From: Methylobacter sp.
Lineage (GTDB): Bacteria > Pseudomonadota > Gammaproteobacteria > Methylococcales > Methylomonadaceae
DNA length: 64,000 nt
Reading direction: 5' to 3'
Assembly (NCBI GenBank): GCA_030684815.1
Contig: JAUXXQ010000120.1
Span: 1-64,000 of the forward strand
Part shown: piece by piece, positions 1-9,719 of the stretch
How positions within the stretch are numbered: the stretch's first letter is position 1
How the letters are laid out: each line of letters starts with the position of its first letter
Translations under genes and position numbers: made by a program
Notes under the pieces: model-generated
Seen by the model: only the letters and a program-made list of their open reading frames with translations
The model's database searches: none
What the model was told of the DNA's origin: nothing

Positions 1-1178
1 GATGCAACGACGCCCGCACCTACTGTACGACCGCCCTCACGGATTGCAAAACGCAAGCCATCTTCCATGGCGATTGGTGAAATCAGCTTTACTTTCACTG
101 AAATGTTATCACCAGGCATTACCATTTCAACACCTTCAGGCAGCTCAACCGCACCTGTCACGTCAGTCGTCCTAAAATAGAACTGCGGACGATAGCCATT
201 AAAGAACGGGGTATGACGGCCACCCTCATCTTTTGACAAGATATAAATTTCTGAGTTGAAGTAGGAATGCGGTTTGATGGTGCCTTTGTGTGCCAATACT
301 TGACCACGCTCTACGTCGTCTCTTTTGGTGCCTCTTAACAAGATGCCCACGTTATCGCCCGCTTGACCTTGATCCAGCAATTTACGGAACATCTCTACAC
401 CAGTACAGGTTGTTGTCACTGTATCTTTGATACCGACAATTTCAATTTCCTGACCGACTTTGATAATACCACGCTCAATACGCCCCGTTACTACGGTACC
501 GCGACCAGAGATAGAGAATACGTCTTCGATTGGCATCAAGAAGGCGCCATCTACCGCCCTTTCTGGCAATGGAATATAGGTATCTAATGCTTCAACCAAC
601 CTAATCACTGAAGGCACGCCGATTTCGCTGGTATCGCCTTCCAATGCTTTTAAAGCGGAACCGACGATAATAGGGGTGTCGTCGCCTGGAAATTCATACA
701 TATCCAGCAACTCACGAATTTCCATTTCGACCAGCTCGATCAATTCAGCGTCATCAACCATATCTGCTTTATTCAAGAAGACTACGACATAAGGTACGCC
801 AACCTGTCTTGATAACAGGATATGCTCTCTAGTTTGCGGCATTGGACCATCAGCTGCCGAGCAGACTAAAATGGCGCCATCCATTTGCGCCGCACCGGTA
901 ATCATGTTTTTTACGTAGTCAGCATGGCCTGGGCAGTCAACGTGCGCATAATGGCGGGCTGAAGATTCATATTCGACATGCGAGGTAGAAATAGTAATGC
1001 CGCGCGCACGCTCTTCAGGCGCATTGTCAATTTGGTCAAACGCTTTAACTTCTCCACCTTGGAGCTCAGCCATTACTTTGGTTAAGGCAGCAGTTAAAGT
1101 AGTCTTACCATGATCGACGTGACCGATGGTGCCGACGTTTACGTGGGGCTTGCTACGTGAGAATTTTTCTTTGGCCAT
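1..1178 (-). CDS. tuf: Elongation factor Tu (3' end cut by window)
   Basis: EF-Tu is the GTPase that delivers aminoacyl-tRNA to the ribosomal A site. Reading leftward from the ATG at 1178 gives [11 protein letters not shown], then a GTP-binding domain with the [10 protein letters not shown]-loop. The last visible residues run [12 protein letters not shown], so only a few C-terminal codons of the usual ~396 lie outside the window. The gene follows tRNA-Thr, tRNA-Gly and tRNA-Tyr on the same strand, the arrangement of the tufB operon of gammaproteobacteria, and is probably co-transcribed with them from the promoter at 1499-1527. Identity is certain; whether this is tufA or tufB cannot be told from the protein, although the tRNA context fits tufB. 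Confidence 0.97.
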   Translation of the reverse strand, partial: MAKEKFSRSKPHVNVGTIGHVDHGKTTLTAALTKVMAELQGGEVKAFDQIDNAPEERARGITISTSHVEYESSARHYAHVDCPGHADYVKNMITGAAQMDGAILVCSAADGPMPQTREHILLSRQVGVPYVVVFLNKADMVDDAELIELVEMEIRELLDMYEFPGDDTPIIVGSALKALEGDTSEIGVPSVIRLVEALDTYIPLPERAVDGAFLMPIEDVFSISGRGTVVTGRIERGIIKVGQEIEIVGIKDTVTTTCTGVEMFRKLLDQGQAGDNVGILLRGTKRDDVERGQVLAHKGTIKPHSYFNSEIYILSKDEGGRHTPFFNGYRPQFYFRTTDVTGAVELPEGVEMVMPGDNISVKVKLISPIAMEDGLRFAIREGGRTVGAGVVA

Positions 1179-1211
1179 TGAAATACACTCCTAAATAATC
1201 AACACAACATT

Positions 1212-1287
<76 letters not shown>

Positions 1288-1302
1288 TTAATTTTTTGAA
1301 TT

Positions 1303-1376
1303 TGGAGCGGGTGATGGGAATCGAACCCACGTGATCAGCTTGGAAGGCTGGAGTTCTACCATTGAACTACACCCGC
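1303..1376 (-). tRNA. tRNA-Gly (anticodon TCC)
   Basis: Acceptor GCGGGTG/CACCCGC, anticodon loop CTTCCAA (TCC, glycine), T-loop TTCGATT and an encoded CCA at 1303-1305. It lies 15 nt upstream of tRNA-Thr on the minus strand, the position of glyT in the tufB operon. Confidence 0.97.
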
Positions 1377-1394
1377 GGATACTTTCAAACTAGA

Positions 1395-1479
1395 TGGTGG
1401 AGGGGGGAGGATTCGAACCTCCGAAGGCAGAGCCGGCAGATTTACAGTCTGATCCCTTTGGCCGCTCGGGAACCCCTCC
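1395..1479 (-). tRNA. tRNA-Tyr (anticodon GTA)
   Basis: An 85-nt class II tRNA with a long variable arm. Acceptor GGAGGGG/CCCCTCC, anticodon loop CTGTAAA (GTA, tyrosine), T-arm GGAGG-TTCGAAT-CCTCC and an encoded CCA at 1395-1397. It is the first gene after the promoter at 1499-1527 and is followed by tRNA-Gly, tRNA-Thr and tuf. Confidence 0.97.
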
Positions 1480-1498
1480 GTTATCGGATAAGCTGTCT

Positions 1499-1527
1499 AT
1501 TCTCGCTTATTAAACTAACAGTGTCAA
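1499..1527 (-). promoter_or_regulatory. Sigma-70 promoter of the tRNA-tuf operon
   Basis: On the minus strand a perfect -35 TTGACA (1522-1527) is separated by exactly 17 bp from GAGAAT (1499-1504), placing the transcription start near 1492, about a dozen bases before tRNA-Tyr. It sits in the 59-bp gap just after the pth stop codon. It is the best sigma-70 match noticed near any gene here, as expected for a stable-RNA/tuf promoter. Confidence 0.75.
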
Positions 1528-1538
1528 CGATTAATTAT

Positions 1539-2105
1539 TCAGGCATTCAATTTATTCATCACAGCCGACATTTCGCCTGCAGCCATTTGCCCCACAAAAC
1601 CACTAGCATCGTCAAAGACGGATAATATCAAGGCCAATTCAGCCTTGGAGGGCGGCGACAACACGAAGTCGGCAACCACCATTCCGACGGAAGGCCGACC
1701 AATACCAACCCTTAGACGGTAAAAGTCTTTTGAGGCCAGATGCGCAATAATATCCCTCAAGCCATTATGCCCGGCATGCCCACCGTTTTTCTTCAGCTTC
1801 ACCACGCCGACATCAAAATCAAGCTCATCATGAACAACAAGAATCTCTTCGGGCGCCAATTTATAATACCGGGCAACCTTGCCCACAGCCTGCCCACTTC
1901 GATTCATAAATGTAGTTGGCTTTAACAGCATTACTTTACCACCTGCAACATCCAGTTGCGCCAACACACCATCAAACCTCGACTCGACAACCCAACTACA
2001 ATTCATTTGGGAAACCAGCCTATCCAAAAACAAAAACCCGGCATTATGCCGGGTTTTTTCGTACTGCCGACCTGGATTTCCCAAGCCAACTATAAGTTTA
2101 ATCAT
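1539..2105 (-). CDS. pth: Peptidyl-tRNA hydrolase
   Basis: Cleaves peptidyl-tRNA released prematurely from ribosomes, recycling tRNA in the cytoplasm. The 188-residue product has the family length and opens MIKLIVGLGNPGRQYEKTRHNAGF, with N10 and catalytic H20 in the conserved positions and HDELDFDVG near residue 92. Start ATG at 2105 lies 12 nt after the rplY stop, so it is the last gene of the prs-rplY-pth unit, the usual gammaproteobacterial order. Oddity: codons around residues 17-24 form an intrinsic-terminator-like hairpin (see 2026-2059). Confidence 0.97.
   Translation of the reverse strand: MIKLIVGLGNPGRQYEKTRHNAGFLFLDRLVSQMNCSWVVESRFDGVLAQLDVAGGKVMLLKPTTFMNRSGQAVGKVARYYKLAPEEILVVHDELDFDVGVVKLKKNGGHAGHNGLRDIIAHLASKDFYRLRVGIGRPSVGMVVADFVLSPPSKAELALILSVFDDASGFVGQMAAGEMSAVMNKLNA
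2026..2059 (-). terminator. Terminator-like hairpin inside pth
   Basis: A 7-bp perfect stem CCCGGCA/TGCCGGG (2037-2053, 3-nt loop) is followed in the pth sense direction by the U-tract TTTTTGTTTTT, and in the other direction by T6. It lies within the early codons encoding the conserved RHNAG motif. It has all features of an intrinsic terminator, but whether it works within a translated region is unknown. Confidence 0.45.
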
Positions 2106-2117
2106 ATCAAACTTAAG

Positions 2118-2720
2118 CTATGAAGCCGTTTCATCTTTACTTGCTTTGGACGCCATCATTGACGCAACAGGATGATCATGCTCAGGCCCTTGAGCCAACG
2201 CTACAATCTCAACACCGGCAGGCAAAACAATATCGGAAAGATGGGCTGAATCACCAATATCCAAACCACTCAAATTGACCTCGATATAATCAGGCAGAAC
2301 AGTCGGCAAACAAGACACCTCAACATCAATCATCGAGTGCGTTACAATACCACCTTTCTTGCCACCAACAGAAGTAGCTTCATTGATAAAATGCAACGGC
2401 ACATGAACCTTTACCACCTCCGACATATTCACACGAAGAAAATCCAGGTGCAAAACCTGAAACTTAGCAGGATGACGCTGAACACCCTTCAAAATTGCCT
2501 TTTCAGTTTTACCGTCGACATTAATATCCAAAACATGCGAATAAACCGCCTCATGAGACAAGTGCTTAATCACTTCATTATGGCTCAACGAGAGCATTTG
2601 AGGCTCACTATGCCCACCGTATATCACCGCAGGTACACTACCCGTACGACGTCCCCTTCTGGCAGCGCCTTTACCTGATTGCCCACGACTTTCGGCAACA
2701 AACTCAAATACGTTAGACAT
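2118..2720 (-). CDS. rplY: 50S ribosomal protein L25 (Ctc form)
   Basis: Binds 5S rRNA in the large ribosomal subunit. The 200-residue product is the long Ctc-type form: an N-terminal L25 beta-barrel (MSNVFEFVAESRGQSGKGAARRGR, then GSVPAVIYGG) followed by a C-terminal TL5-type domain (VKVHVPLHFINEATSVGGKKGG and the acidic end). Start ATG at 2718-2720. It is placed between prs and pth on the same strand, the standard operon in this class. The Ala/Ser-rich tail after residue 180 is ordinary for the family. Confidence 0.96.
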   Translation of the reverse strand: MSNVFEFVAESRGQSGKGAARRGRRTGSVPAVIYGGHSEPQMLSLSHNEVIKHLSHEAVYSHVLDINVDGKTEKAILKGVQRHPAKFQVLHLDFLRVNMSEVVKVHVPLHFINEATSVGGKKGGIVTHSMIDVEVSCLPTVLPDYIEVNLSGLDIGDSAHLSDIVLPAGVEIVALAQGPEHDHPVASMMASKASKDETAS

Positions 2721-2779
2721 TTCTCTCTCAACCCCGTGCTATCGAGCACAACAAATTAAATTTTATTAACTTACAACTA

Positions 2780-3733
2780 TCAATCAACATAAAGCGAACT
2801 AACCGACTCGCCAACAGCTATGCGACGTATGGTTTCAGCCAGCATTTCCGCAACACTCAGCTGCCTTATTCGGCCCATTTTTAAAGCCTCATCACTCAGT
2901 GGAATGGTATCTGTAACAACCAACTCATCAAGCTCAGAGCCATTTATATTTTTCAGCGCCGAACCCGACAACACAGCATGAGTACAATAAGCAACTACCT
3001 TAATTGCACCATGCTTCTTTAAAGCTTCTGCGGCATGGCACAACGTTCCCGCCGTATCAACCAAGTCATCAATTAACACACAACTACGGCCATCGACATC
3101 GCCGATAATATGCATAATTTCCGCAACATTAGCCTTTGGCCTGCGCTTGTCTATAATCGCAAGATCGGCATCATCTAATCGCTTTGCCAACGCCCTAGCC
3201 CTGACAACCCCACCCACATCGGGAGAGACAACAATTAAATCTTTATATTTTTGTCGCCACACATCACCCAAAAGGATAGGCGACGAATAAACATTATCGA
3301 CAGGTATGTCAAAAAAACCCTGTATCTGATCAGCATGCAGATCAACCGTTAAAATCCGATGCGCACCCGCCTGCTCAATCATTTTTGCAACCAACTTCGC
3401 ACTAATCGGCACCCGGGCTGATCGCGATCTTCTATCCTGCCGCGCATAACCATAATAAGGCATGACCGCAGTTATCCGTGATGCCGAAGCTCTATGGAGA
3501 GCATCTATCATCACTAGCAATTCCATTAAGTTTTCATTTGTGGGCGAGCAAGTCGGCTGAATAACGAAAACATCCTTACCACGAACATTTTCCTCAATTT
3601 CTACCGCAACCTCCCCATCACTGAATCTCCCGACAGTTGCCATGCCGAGACGCATGTTGAGCTTTTTTACTATACCCTCTGACAAAGCCAAGTTGGCATT
3701 TCCAGAAAACACCATTACAGAGGTGTCACTCAT
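2780..3733 (-). CDS. prs: Ribose-phosphate pyrophosphokinase
   Basis: Makes PRPP from ribose 5-phosphate and ATP for nucleotide, His, Trp and NAD synthesis. The 317-residue product carries [17 protein letters not shown], the pyrophosphate loop region [17 protein letters not shown] and the PRPP-binding signature [14 protein letters not shown] chose ATG 3733 ([11 protein letters not shown]) because GGGAG lies 7 nt upstream and family members begin here; the frame stays open five codons further. tRNA-Gln lies just upstream and rplY and pth downstream. Confidence 0.96.
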   Translation of the reverse strand: MSDTSVMVFSGNANLALSEGIVKKLNMRLGMATVGRFSDGEVAVEIEENVRGKDVFVIQPTCSPTNENLMELLVMIDALHRASASRITAVMPYYGYARQDRRSRSARVPISAKLVAKMIEQAGAHRILTVDLHADQIQGFFDIPVDNVYSSPILLGDVWRQKYKDLIVVSPDVGGVVRARALAKRLDDADLAIIDKRRPKANVAEIMHIIGDVDGRSCVLIDDLVDTAGTLCHAAEALKKHGAIKVVAYCTHAVLSGSALKNINGSELDELVVTDTIPLSDEALKMGRIRQLSVAEMLAETIRRIAVGESVSSLYVD

Positions 3734-3771
3734 CAAGTACTCCCACACGAATTTAACTTAACGGAGGTAAA

Positions 3772-3846
3772 TGGCTGGGCCGCAAGGATTCGAACCTTGG
3801 TATGCGGAGATCAAAACCCCGTGCCTTACCGCTTGGCGACGGCCCA
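3772..3846 (-). tRNA. tRNA-Gln (anticodon TTG)
   Basis: The reverse complement gives acceptor TGGGCCG/CGGCCCA, anticodon stem CGGGG/CTCCG around loop TTTTGAT (TTG, glutamine), T-loop TTCGAAT and an encoded CCA at 3772-3774. It lies between ispE and prs, 4 nt after the ispE stop, a placement conserved in many gammaproteobacteria; it must be processed from the mRNA or have its own promoter within ispE. Confidence 0.97.
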
Positions 3847-3850
3847 ATAA

Positions 3851-4729
3851 TTATGATATGTAACCTTTCTTCAGCTTTGAAAACAAGGGCGATTCATTAA
3901 CCCCTTTCGCCAAGTAAGCTTGCCATTTCTTTTGAAGTGACTTGCACGCATTGGCTGCGGCATTTTCTGAATCGAACTGCGCAAAAACACAAGCCCCCGT
4001 CCCGGTTAGCCTTGCCTCAGAAAATCCAGACAAATCAACCAAAGCATCTTTAACAGACTGGTAACGTTCGCTGACCACCCCAAGACAATCGTTTTGGTGC
4101 TGGCCTGCTGTAAAGTCGGCTATTCTGATTGATTTACTATTCCGTGTCAAATCTTTAGCTGAAAATATTTCTTTTGTATCCACATGACAATCCGGCTTTA
4201 TCACCACAACCCATTGTTCTGGAATATCTATCCTCTCGAGCTTTTCACCGACGCCTTCCGCCCATGAAGAATAGCCATACACAAACGCGGGCACATCTGC
4301 CCCTAAGACCAAGCCTAGCGCCATCAATTTTTCTGTTGATAACTGCAAGTCCCACAACTGATTCAATACCACCAATACCGTTGCCGCATCAGAACTGCCA
4401 CCGCCCAAGCCACCGCCCATCGGCAGGTTTTTCTCCACTTCAATGCATACGCCCTGCTCACAACCTGTTTCGGCTTTCAATAACTTTGCAGCCATTACCG
4501 TCAGGTCATCAGCTTCAGGCACGCCAGGCATAGTTTTTTGCAAACTCACTCGCCCATCATTCACTGGGTGGAAGGTTATCCAGTCACATAAATCGATAAA
4601 CTGAAACACAGTTTGCAGCAAATGATAGCCATCACTGCGCTGCCCGGTAATCCGCAACATTAAGTTTAACTTTGCCGGTGCCGGCCATTTTTCCGCCCAT
4701 ACGGACTTAATATCTTGTTTTTGTATCAT
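3851..4729 (-). CDS. ispE: 4-diphosphocytidyl-2-C-methyl-D-erythritol kinase
   Basis: ATP-dependent kinase of the MEP (non-mevalonate) isoprenoid pathway; phosphorylates CDP-ME. A GHMP-kinase of 292 residues: WPAPAKLNLMLRITGQRSDGYH at the N-terminus, the ATP loop PMGGGLGGGSSDAA in the middle, and RLTGTGACVFAQF near the C-terminus. The ATG (4729) overlaps the lolB stop by 4 nt (ATGA), indicating translational coupling within the TPR-lolB-ispE unit. Confidence 0.97.
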   Translation of the reverse strand: MIQKQDIKSVWAEKWPAPAKLNLMLRITGQRSDGYHLLQTVFQFIDLCDWITFHPVNDGRVSLQKTMPGVPEADDLTVMAAKLLKAETGCEQGVCIEVEKNLPMGGGLGGGSSDAATVLVVLNQLWDLQLSTEKLMALGLVLGADVPAFVYGYSSWAEGVGEKLERIDIPEQWVVVIKPDCHVDTKEIFSAKDLTRNSKSIRIADFTAGQHQNDCLGVVSERYQSVKDALVDLSGFSEARLTGTGACVFAQFDSENAAANACKSLQKKWQAYLAKGVNESPLFSKLKKGYIS

Positions 4730-5316
4730 TGCAAAACCCAGCGGTCGATAATTAATTTCAACTTGACCTGATCATTCATCACTGTCATTTTGTGCGGCAT
4801 GACCCCATCATTAACCATTTGCATTTGCTTATATTCATTCAGCCATCCATCCTGATTAAAGCCTGCATCAGCATCCTTATAGGTGTTGGACGGTTCAGGC
4901 AAACCCACCACCCAATACCGTAGCGACCGCACCGGCACAAACATACCCAATTGCTGATTAATAAATTCTTCCGGCTGCGTTGATGTTTGCACATCATCGC
5001 CGCCACGATCAATGGTGACAACATTGCCTGCTAACGAAATGACAACAGCCCCCTGACCCAGGGGCCCGGAAAGTTTTATTGTTTCCAACTCGGGAGCGTG
5101 TTGCCAACTGATATTGGCCGACCAGGAATCAGTCTGCCCGGTTAATGCCAAACGGCCGTCAAACGACCAGCGCTCTACGTCATAAAGGTGATTCATTGCC
5201 GCCCTTGAGTAACGCATGCCCGGCTCAACCGGGGCAACAGAACACGCTGACAACAAAGATAACAGACACCCGACCCACAACCCTGACGCAACGCGCAACG
5301 CCTTACTCTTTGCCAC
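4726..5316 (-). CDS. lolB: Outer-membrane lipoprotein insertion protein LolB
   Basis: Accepts lipoproteins from LolA and inserts them into the outer membrane inner leaflet. The 196-residue product has a lipoprotein signal peptide ending in the lipobox LLSAC (Cys about residue 25), and the body WSFDGRLALTGQTDSWSANISWQH typical of LolB. The C-terminus VKLKLIIDRW matches the family. It overlaps the upstream TPR gene by 14 nt and the downstream ispE by 4 nt. Confidence 0.94.
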   Translation of the reverse strand: MAKSKALRVASGLWVGCLLSLLSACSVAPVEPGMRYSRAAMNHLYDVERWSFDGRLALTGQTDSWSANISWQHAPELETIKLSGPLGQGAVVISLAGNVVTIDRGGDDVQTSTQPEEFINQQLGMFVPVRSLRYWVVGLPEPSNTYKDADAGFNQDGWLNEYKQMQMVNDGVMPHKMTVMNDQVKLKLIIDRWVLQ

Positions 5317-7048
5317 TCAATATTCTCTTTTTAAAATCCAACAAATATTCGTCATCCGGCGACTTCTCAATAGCCGTATCAAACAACTTCCTGGCCTCCT
5401 CTTTTCGGCCCAAAGCCCACAGCACTTCGGCAAGGTGCGCTGCTATCTCCGCCTCCTGCTGTTTGGCATAAGCACGCTGAAGATAATCCAGCGCCTGTTC
5501 AAGCCTGCCCAGCTTAAATTGCAGCCAACCAAAGCTATCCATAATGACCGCCTCATCAGGCTGCAGCCTGATCGCATGCTGCAGATATTTCTCCGCCTCG
5601 GCATAACGGCCTGGTTTGGCCAGCAAACTATAACCCAATGCATTTAAAGCCTCGGCATCATCGGGATAACTCACCAATATTTTTTTCAAGTCCGTTTCCA
5701 ACACATCCAAGCGATTAACCCGCTCGGCCATCAAGGCGCGGGCATATAACAAATCCTTTTGCTCCGGCTGTTCCGCCAAGGCATGACTTAATAACTGAAA
5801 GGCTTTTTCATACTGTTTTTGCTGGCCATATACCCCGGCCTGCATCAAAATGATACGTAGCTTCTGTTTTGGAAACTGACTGGCCAACGAATTCAGCCGC
5901 GAACCCGCCTCATCAAACTGCTTGTCTTTTGCCAGCAATGAAACCGCCGAAAGTGCCGACTCAAATACAAACGGCCCGTCACCGACCTTGTCAAACCATG
6001 CCAGCGCCTTTTCCGTGTTCTCGCGTTTTTCCTCTATTTTCCCCAAATAAAAACGGGCCTGGTTTTGCCATTCCGGCTGATCCAGCAACTGGGTAAAAAC
6101 ATCCTCGGCTTTGCCGTCCTTTTCCAATTGCAGATACACCAATGCCAGCGCAATCCGGCTCTCGCCATCTTTCGGATTAGCCTCGACAATAGCCTGGTAC
6201 ATATCAACCGCCGCTTCATAGTCCTCCGCTTTTATCAACACCTGCGCCAACAGCTTTTTAAGTTTGTCATTATCAGGGTATTTAAGCGTGGCATGAGTCA
6301 ACAAGGTTTTTGCCTTATTCAAATCCCCTGAAAACACCGCGATCTGCGCCTGAAACAACAACGCTTTATCCCAGCCCGGCTGAATGTCCAAGGCGCGCTG
6401 CACTTTTTGTTCGGCCAGCGCGCTATTTTTCATTTCCATCGCCAACAGCGCCTGCACAAAATAAATCACCGCCTGACCAGGATTTTTTGCCGCCAAATCA
6501 TCCAACACGTCATAAACAAACTCCGACTTGCCCTCCTTTTGCAACACAGCAATCAACTCCAACACCGTATTTTCAAATCCGGCCGGATCAATTTTCAGCA
6601 CAGCATCCAAATGCTCGACGGCAGCCTGCTTATTCCCCGTCCCCAATGCCGACAAGACCGCAAACTTTTGTGCCGTCAGATTTCCAGGGTCTTGTTTTAA
6701 CCATAAAGACACCGCCTCATCCGTTTTATTGCCATCCTTCATGTACATGGCAATTTTCGCCGCTCTTTCTGCAAAACGGGGGTCTTTAACGCGCTTGGCC
6801 ACCTCCATATAGCCTTCCAACGCAATCGCATACTGCCCCCGTTGCCCGGCAAGCTCTGCCGCCATCAGCATATACATCACATCCGGCTCTATCGCCGTTT
6901 CAACTTCGTTTTGCTGCGGTTTTTCCGTAGGCGCAGCTATTGCAACAGGCTCAACCACCTTATCCTGTTCACTCGGCTTTTCCAGTGAACTGCCGCAACC
7001 ATTAAGAAAAACAAAGCTTGCTATCAAAAAAAATCTAAAAATTAACAC
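5303..7048 (-). CDS. TPR-repeat lipoprotein
   Basis: A 581-residue tetratricopeptide-repeat protein, probably anchored in the outer membrane: signal peptide FFLIASFVFLNGC with a lipobox Cys at about residue 18, a charged/Pro-rich linker, then tandem ~34-residue TPRs to the end (for example AKTLLTHATLKYPDNDKLKK and AEKYLQHAIRLQPDEAVI). TPR arrays bind other proteins; no enzyme motif is visible. It heads the lolB-ispE-prs-rplY-pth series and its 3' end overlaps lolB, suggesting a role near envelope or lipoprotein handling, but that is inference from position. Confidence 0.85.
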   Translation of the reverse strand: MLIFRFFLIASFVFLNGCGSSLEKPSEQDKVVEPVAIAAPTEKPQQNEVETAIEPDVMYMLMAAELAGQRGQYAIALEGYMEVAKRVKDPRFAERAAKIAMYMKDGNKTDEAVSLWLKQDPGNLTAQKFAVLSALGTGNKQAAVEHLDAVLKIDPAGFENTVLELIAVLQKEGKSEFVYDVLDDLAAKNPGQAVIYFVQALLAMEMKNSALAEQKVQRALDIQPGWDKALLFQAQIAVFSGDLNKAKTLLTHATLKYPDNDKLKKLLAQVLIKAEDYEAAVDMYQAIVEANPKDGESRIALALVYLQLEKDGKAEDVFTQLLDQPEWQNQARFYLGKIEEKRENTEKALAWFDKVGDGPFVFESALSAVSLLAKDKQFDEAGSRLNSLASQFPKQKLRIILMQAGVYGQQKQYEKAFQLLSHALAEQPEQKDLLYARALMAERVNRLDVLETDLKKILVSYPDDAEALNALGYSLLAKPGRYAEAEKYLQHAIRLQPDEAVIMDSFGWLQFKLGRLEQALDYLQRAYAKQQEAEIAAHLAEVLWALGRKEEARKLFDTAIEKSPDDEYLLDFKKRILSGKE

Positions 7049-7282
7049 ACCATCGTCCTATTGAGGTCTTATACACATTCGTTATAGATTATCAGAAAAA
7101 TCAGTTGATTCAGACAGCTGATTTATTCCATTTGGATAAAGCCGTTATATTTCTTAGAATAGACTCAAATAAAGCTCAAAGTAAAAAGCTAAAGGCGCAA
7201 GGTTCATGATTTAAAAAATCGGCCGTCTGCCTTCATGCCTTGAACCGTTGACCTTGCACCTTTGACCTTGAATCTAAAACAC
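7049..7282. other. Divergent intergenic region with inverted repeat
   Basis: The 234 bp between the TPR gene and hemA must hold both promoters. The right part holds an imperfect inverted repeat: AAAGGCGCAAGGT (about 7190-7202) against ACCTTGCACCTTT (about 7251-7263), one mismatch. No clear Shine-Dalgarno precedes hemA. Confidence 0.4.
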
Positions 7283-8542
7283 ATGACACTTCTTGCCGTA
7301 GGGATTAATTACAACACCGCACCGGTTTCAATCCGCGAACGCCTGTCATTCCCGGCCGACATACTGGAATCCTCATTACAGGAACTCTGGCACATCAAAG
7401 AAATCTCTGAGGCCGCGATCCTGTCGACCTGCAACCGCACCGAGTTTTACTGCACCTCAAGCACAGCCAACAAACAAATCCTGATCGACTGGGTTGCGCA
7501 AAGCAAACAAATCAGCGCCGCCGACTTTACGCCTTATTTATATTGCCATACCGACAGCGAACTGATACGCCACATGTTCCGCGTCGCTTGCGGCCTGGAT
7601 TCGATGATACTGGGCGAACCGCAGATTCTAGGGCAAATGAAGACCGCTTATCAAGTCGCCTACGAAGCAGGTACACTGGGCAAACGGCTGGGCAGGCTGT
7701 TTCAGCACACCTTTACCGCCGCCAAAAAAGTCCGCACCGACACCGCCATCGGTTCCAGTCCTGTGTCTGTGGCCTTTGCCGCCGTGCAACTGGCACAGCA
7801 AATTTTCGACAAACTGAGCGAACAAACCGCCCTGCTGATCGGTGCCGGTGAAACCATCGAATTGGCCGCGCGGCATTTGTCGCAACAAGGCATAGGCCGC
7901 ATCATCATCGCCAACCGCACCTACGATAAGGCTCATGCACTGGCGATGCAATTTAACGGCTACGCCATTGCCCTATCCGAATTGCCCGCGCATCTGGCCG
8001 AAGCCGACATCGTCATCTCCTCGACCGCCAGCCAACTGCCGATATTAGGCAAAGGCCGCGTTGAAAGTGCGCTAAAAAAACGCAAACACAAACCGATGTT
8101 TATGGTCGATTTGGCGGTGCCGCGTGACATTGAAGCCGAAGTCGAGCAACTCAGCGATGTCTATCTTTACACTATCGACGATTTGCAAAACACCATCGAC
8201 CAAAACATGAATTCCCGCCGCCTAGCCGCCGAACAGGCCGAAGAAATCATCGACACCCAAGTCGATCATTTTCTGGCCTGGCTACGCGCCCAAGGCGCAC
8301 AATCGACCATTCAGGATTACCGCCATCAGGCCGAACAATCCCGTGATGACGCCTTGCAAAAGGCACTGGCCTTATTAAAAAGCGGCGTCCCCGCCGAACA
8401 AGCGCTTAACCGGCTGGCGCACAGCCTGACCAACAAACTGATTCATACGCCCAGCACCCAAATCAGAGCCGCCGCCGAAAACGAACGCCATGATTTAATT
8501 GCCGCTGCCCGCGAGATTTTTAAATTAACCGAAAGCCAATGA
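7283..8542 (+). CDS. hemA: Glutamyl-tRNA reductase
   Basis: Catalyses the first committed step of C5 tetrapyrrole synthesis, NADPH-dependent reduction of Glu-tRNA to glutamate-1-semialdehyde. The 419-residue product has MTLLAVGINYNTAPVSIRER at the N-terminus, catalytic Cys50 in LSTCNRTE, CGLDSMILGEPQILGQ, a Rossmann loop LIGAGETIELAARHL and the C-terminal dimerisation helix. I placed the start at ATG 7283, where the family begins, rather than 7 codons upstream. First gene of hemA-prfA-prmC; the divergent neighbour is the TPR-lolB operon. Confidence 0.96.
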   Translation: MTLLAVGINYNTAPVSIRERLSFPADILESSLQELWHIKEISEAAILSTCNRTEFYCTSSTANKQILIDWVAQSKQISAADFTPYLYCHTDSELIRHMFRVACGLDSMILGEPQILGQMKTAYQVAYEAGTLGKRLGRLFQHTFTAAKKVRTDTAIGSSPVSVAFAAVQLAQQIFDKLSEQTALLIGAGETIELAARHLSQQGIGRIIIANRTYDKAHALAMQFNGYAIALSELPAHLAEADIVISSTASQLPILGKGRVESALKKRKHKPMFMVDLAVPRDIEAEVEQLSDVYLYTIDDLQNTIDQNMNSRRLAAEQAEEIIDTQVDHFLAWLRAQGAQSTIQDYRHQAEQSRDDALQKALALLKSGVPAEQALNRLAHSLTNKLIHTPSTQIRAAAENERHDLIAAAREIFKLTESQ

Positions 8543-8628
8543 ATAGTGGAACACAGATTTTTTATCCGCGCTTACCCGTCAAATCCGTGCCATCCGTGTT
8601 CTATTTTTCCAACTACTGAACAGTAATA

Positions 8629-9714
8629 ATGAAACCATCCATACAACACAAACTCGAAAACTTGTGCGAACGCTATGACGAAATCGCCGCCTTATTGTCC
8701 GAACCCGAAGTGCAAGGCAACCAAAACAAATTCCGCTCGTTAAGCCAGGAATACGCGCAAATCAACCCACTGGTCGACTGCTACAAACGCTATCTACAAA
8801 CCTTGGAAGTACTGGCTTCAGCCAAAGAAATGGCCAACGACAGCGACCCCGAATTAAGGGAAATGGCCAAGGAAGAAGTCAGCGATGCCGAAACCCAGCT
8901 GGAAGCGATTGAACACGACTTGCAAGTATTATTGCTGCCCAAAGACCCCAACGATAACCGCAACATTTTCATCGAAGTGCGCGCCGGCACCGGCGGCGAC
9001 GAAGCGGCTATTTTTTCCGGCGACTTGGCACGCATGTACCAGCGCTATGCCGAACGCAAAGGCTGGCAAACCGAAATTATCAACGAAAGCCTCGGCGACC
9101 ACGGCGGTTACAAAGAAGTCATCCTGCGCGTGACCGGCAAGGATGTGTATTCGCAGCTCAAATTCGAATCCGGCGCGCACCGGGTGCAACGCGTACCCGA
9201 AACCGAGTCGCAAGGCCGCATCCATACCTCGGCCTGCACCGTTGCCATCATGCCCGAAGTCGACGAAGTCGATGCCATCGACATCAACCCCGCCGACCTC
9301 AAAGTCGACACCTTCCGCGCATCAGGCGCCGGTGGCCAGCACATCAATAAAACCGAATCGGCGATACGCATCACCCACGTCCCGACCGGCGTGGTGGTCG
9401 AATGCCAGGACGAGCGTTCGCAACACAAAAACCGTGCCCGCGCCATGTCCTTACTGGCCTCGCGCCTGCTCTCCGCCGAACAGGAAAAACATCATGCCGA
9501 GCAATCCGCCACCCGCAAACTGCAAGTCGGCAGCGGCGACCGTTCCGAACGCATCCGCACCTACAATTATCCGCAAGGCCGTTTGACCGACCACCGTATC
9601 AACCTGACCTTGTACAAACTCGACGACATCATGCAGGGCGGCTTAGAGCAAGTCATACAGCCGCTAATCAGCGAACATCAAGCCGAATTGCTGACCCAGC
9701 TGGGCGAAGACTAA
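8629..9714 (+). CDS. prfA: Peptide chain release factor 1
   Basis: Recognises UAA/UAG and triggers peptidyl-tRNA hydrolysis on the ribosome. The 361-residue product has the expected length, the codon-recognition tripeptide region [10 protein letters not shown] and the catalytic GGQ in [16 protein letters not shown]. It is 86 nt after hemA; that gap contains a copy of a dispersed sequence (ATCCGTGCCATCCGTGTTC). Its glutamine in GGQ is the target of the PrmC methylase encoded 5 nt downstream. Confidence 0.97.
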   Translation: MKPSIQHKLENLCERYDEIAALLSEPEVQGNQNKFRSLSQEYAQINPLVDCYKRYLQTLEVLASAKEMANDSDPELREMAKEEVSDAETQLEAIEHDLQVLLLPKDPNDNRNIFIEVRAGTGGDEAAIFSGDLARMYQRYAERKGWQTEIINESLGDHGGYKEVILRVTGKDVYSQLKFESGAHRVQRVPETESQGRIHTSACTVAIMPEVDEVDAIDINPADLKVDTFRASGAGGQHINKTESAIRITHVPTGVVVECQDERSQHKNRARAMSLLASRLLSAEQEKHHAEQSATRKLQVGSGDRSERIRTYNYPQGRLTDHRINLTLYKLDDIMQGGLEQVIQPLISEHQAELLTQLGED

Positions 9715-9719
9715 ACGCA

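Noticed and set aside
9402..9719. N-terminal extension of prmC into prfA
   Set aside because: It is the out-of-frame shadow of prfA; ATG 9720 gives the normal PrmC start.
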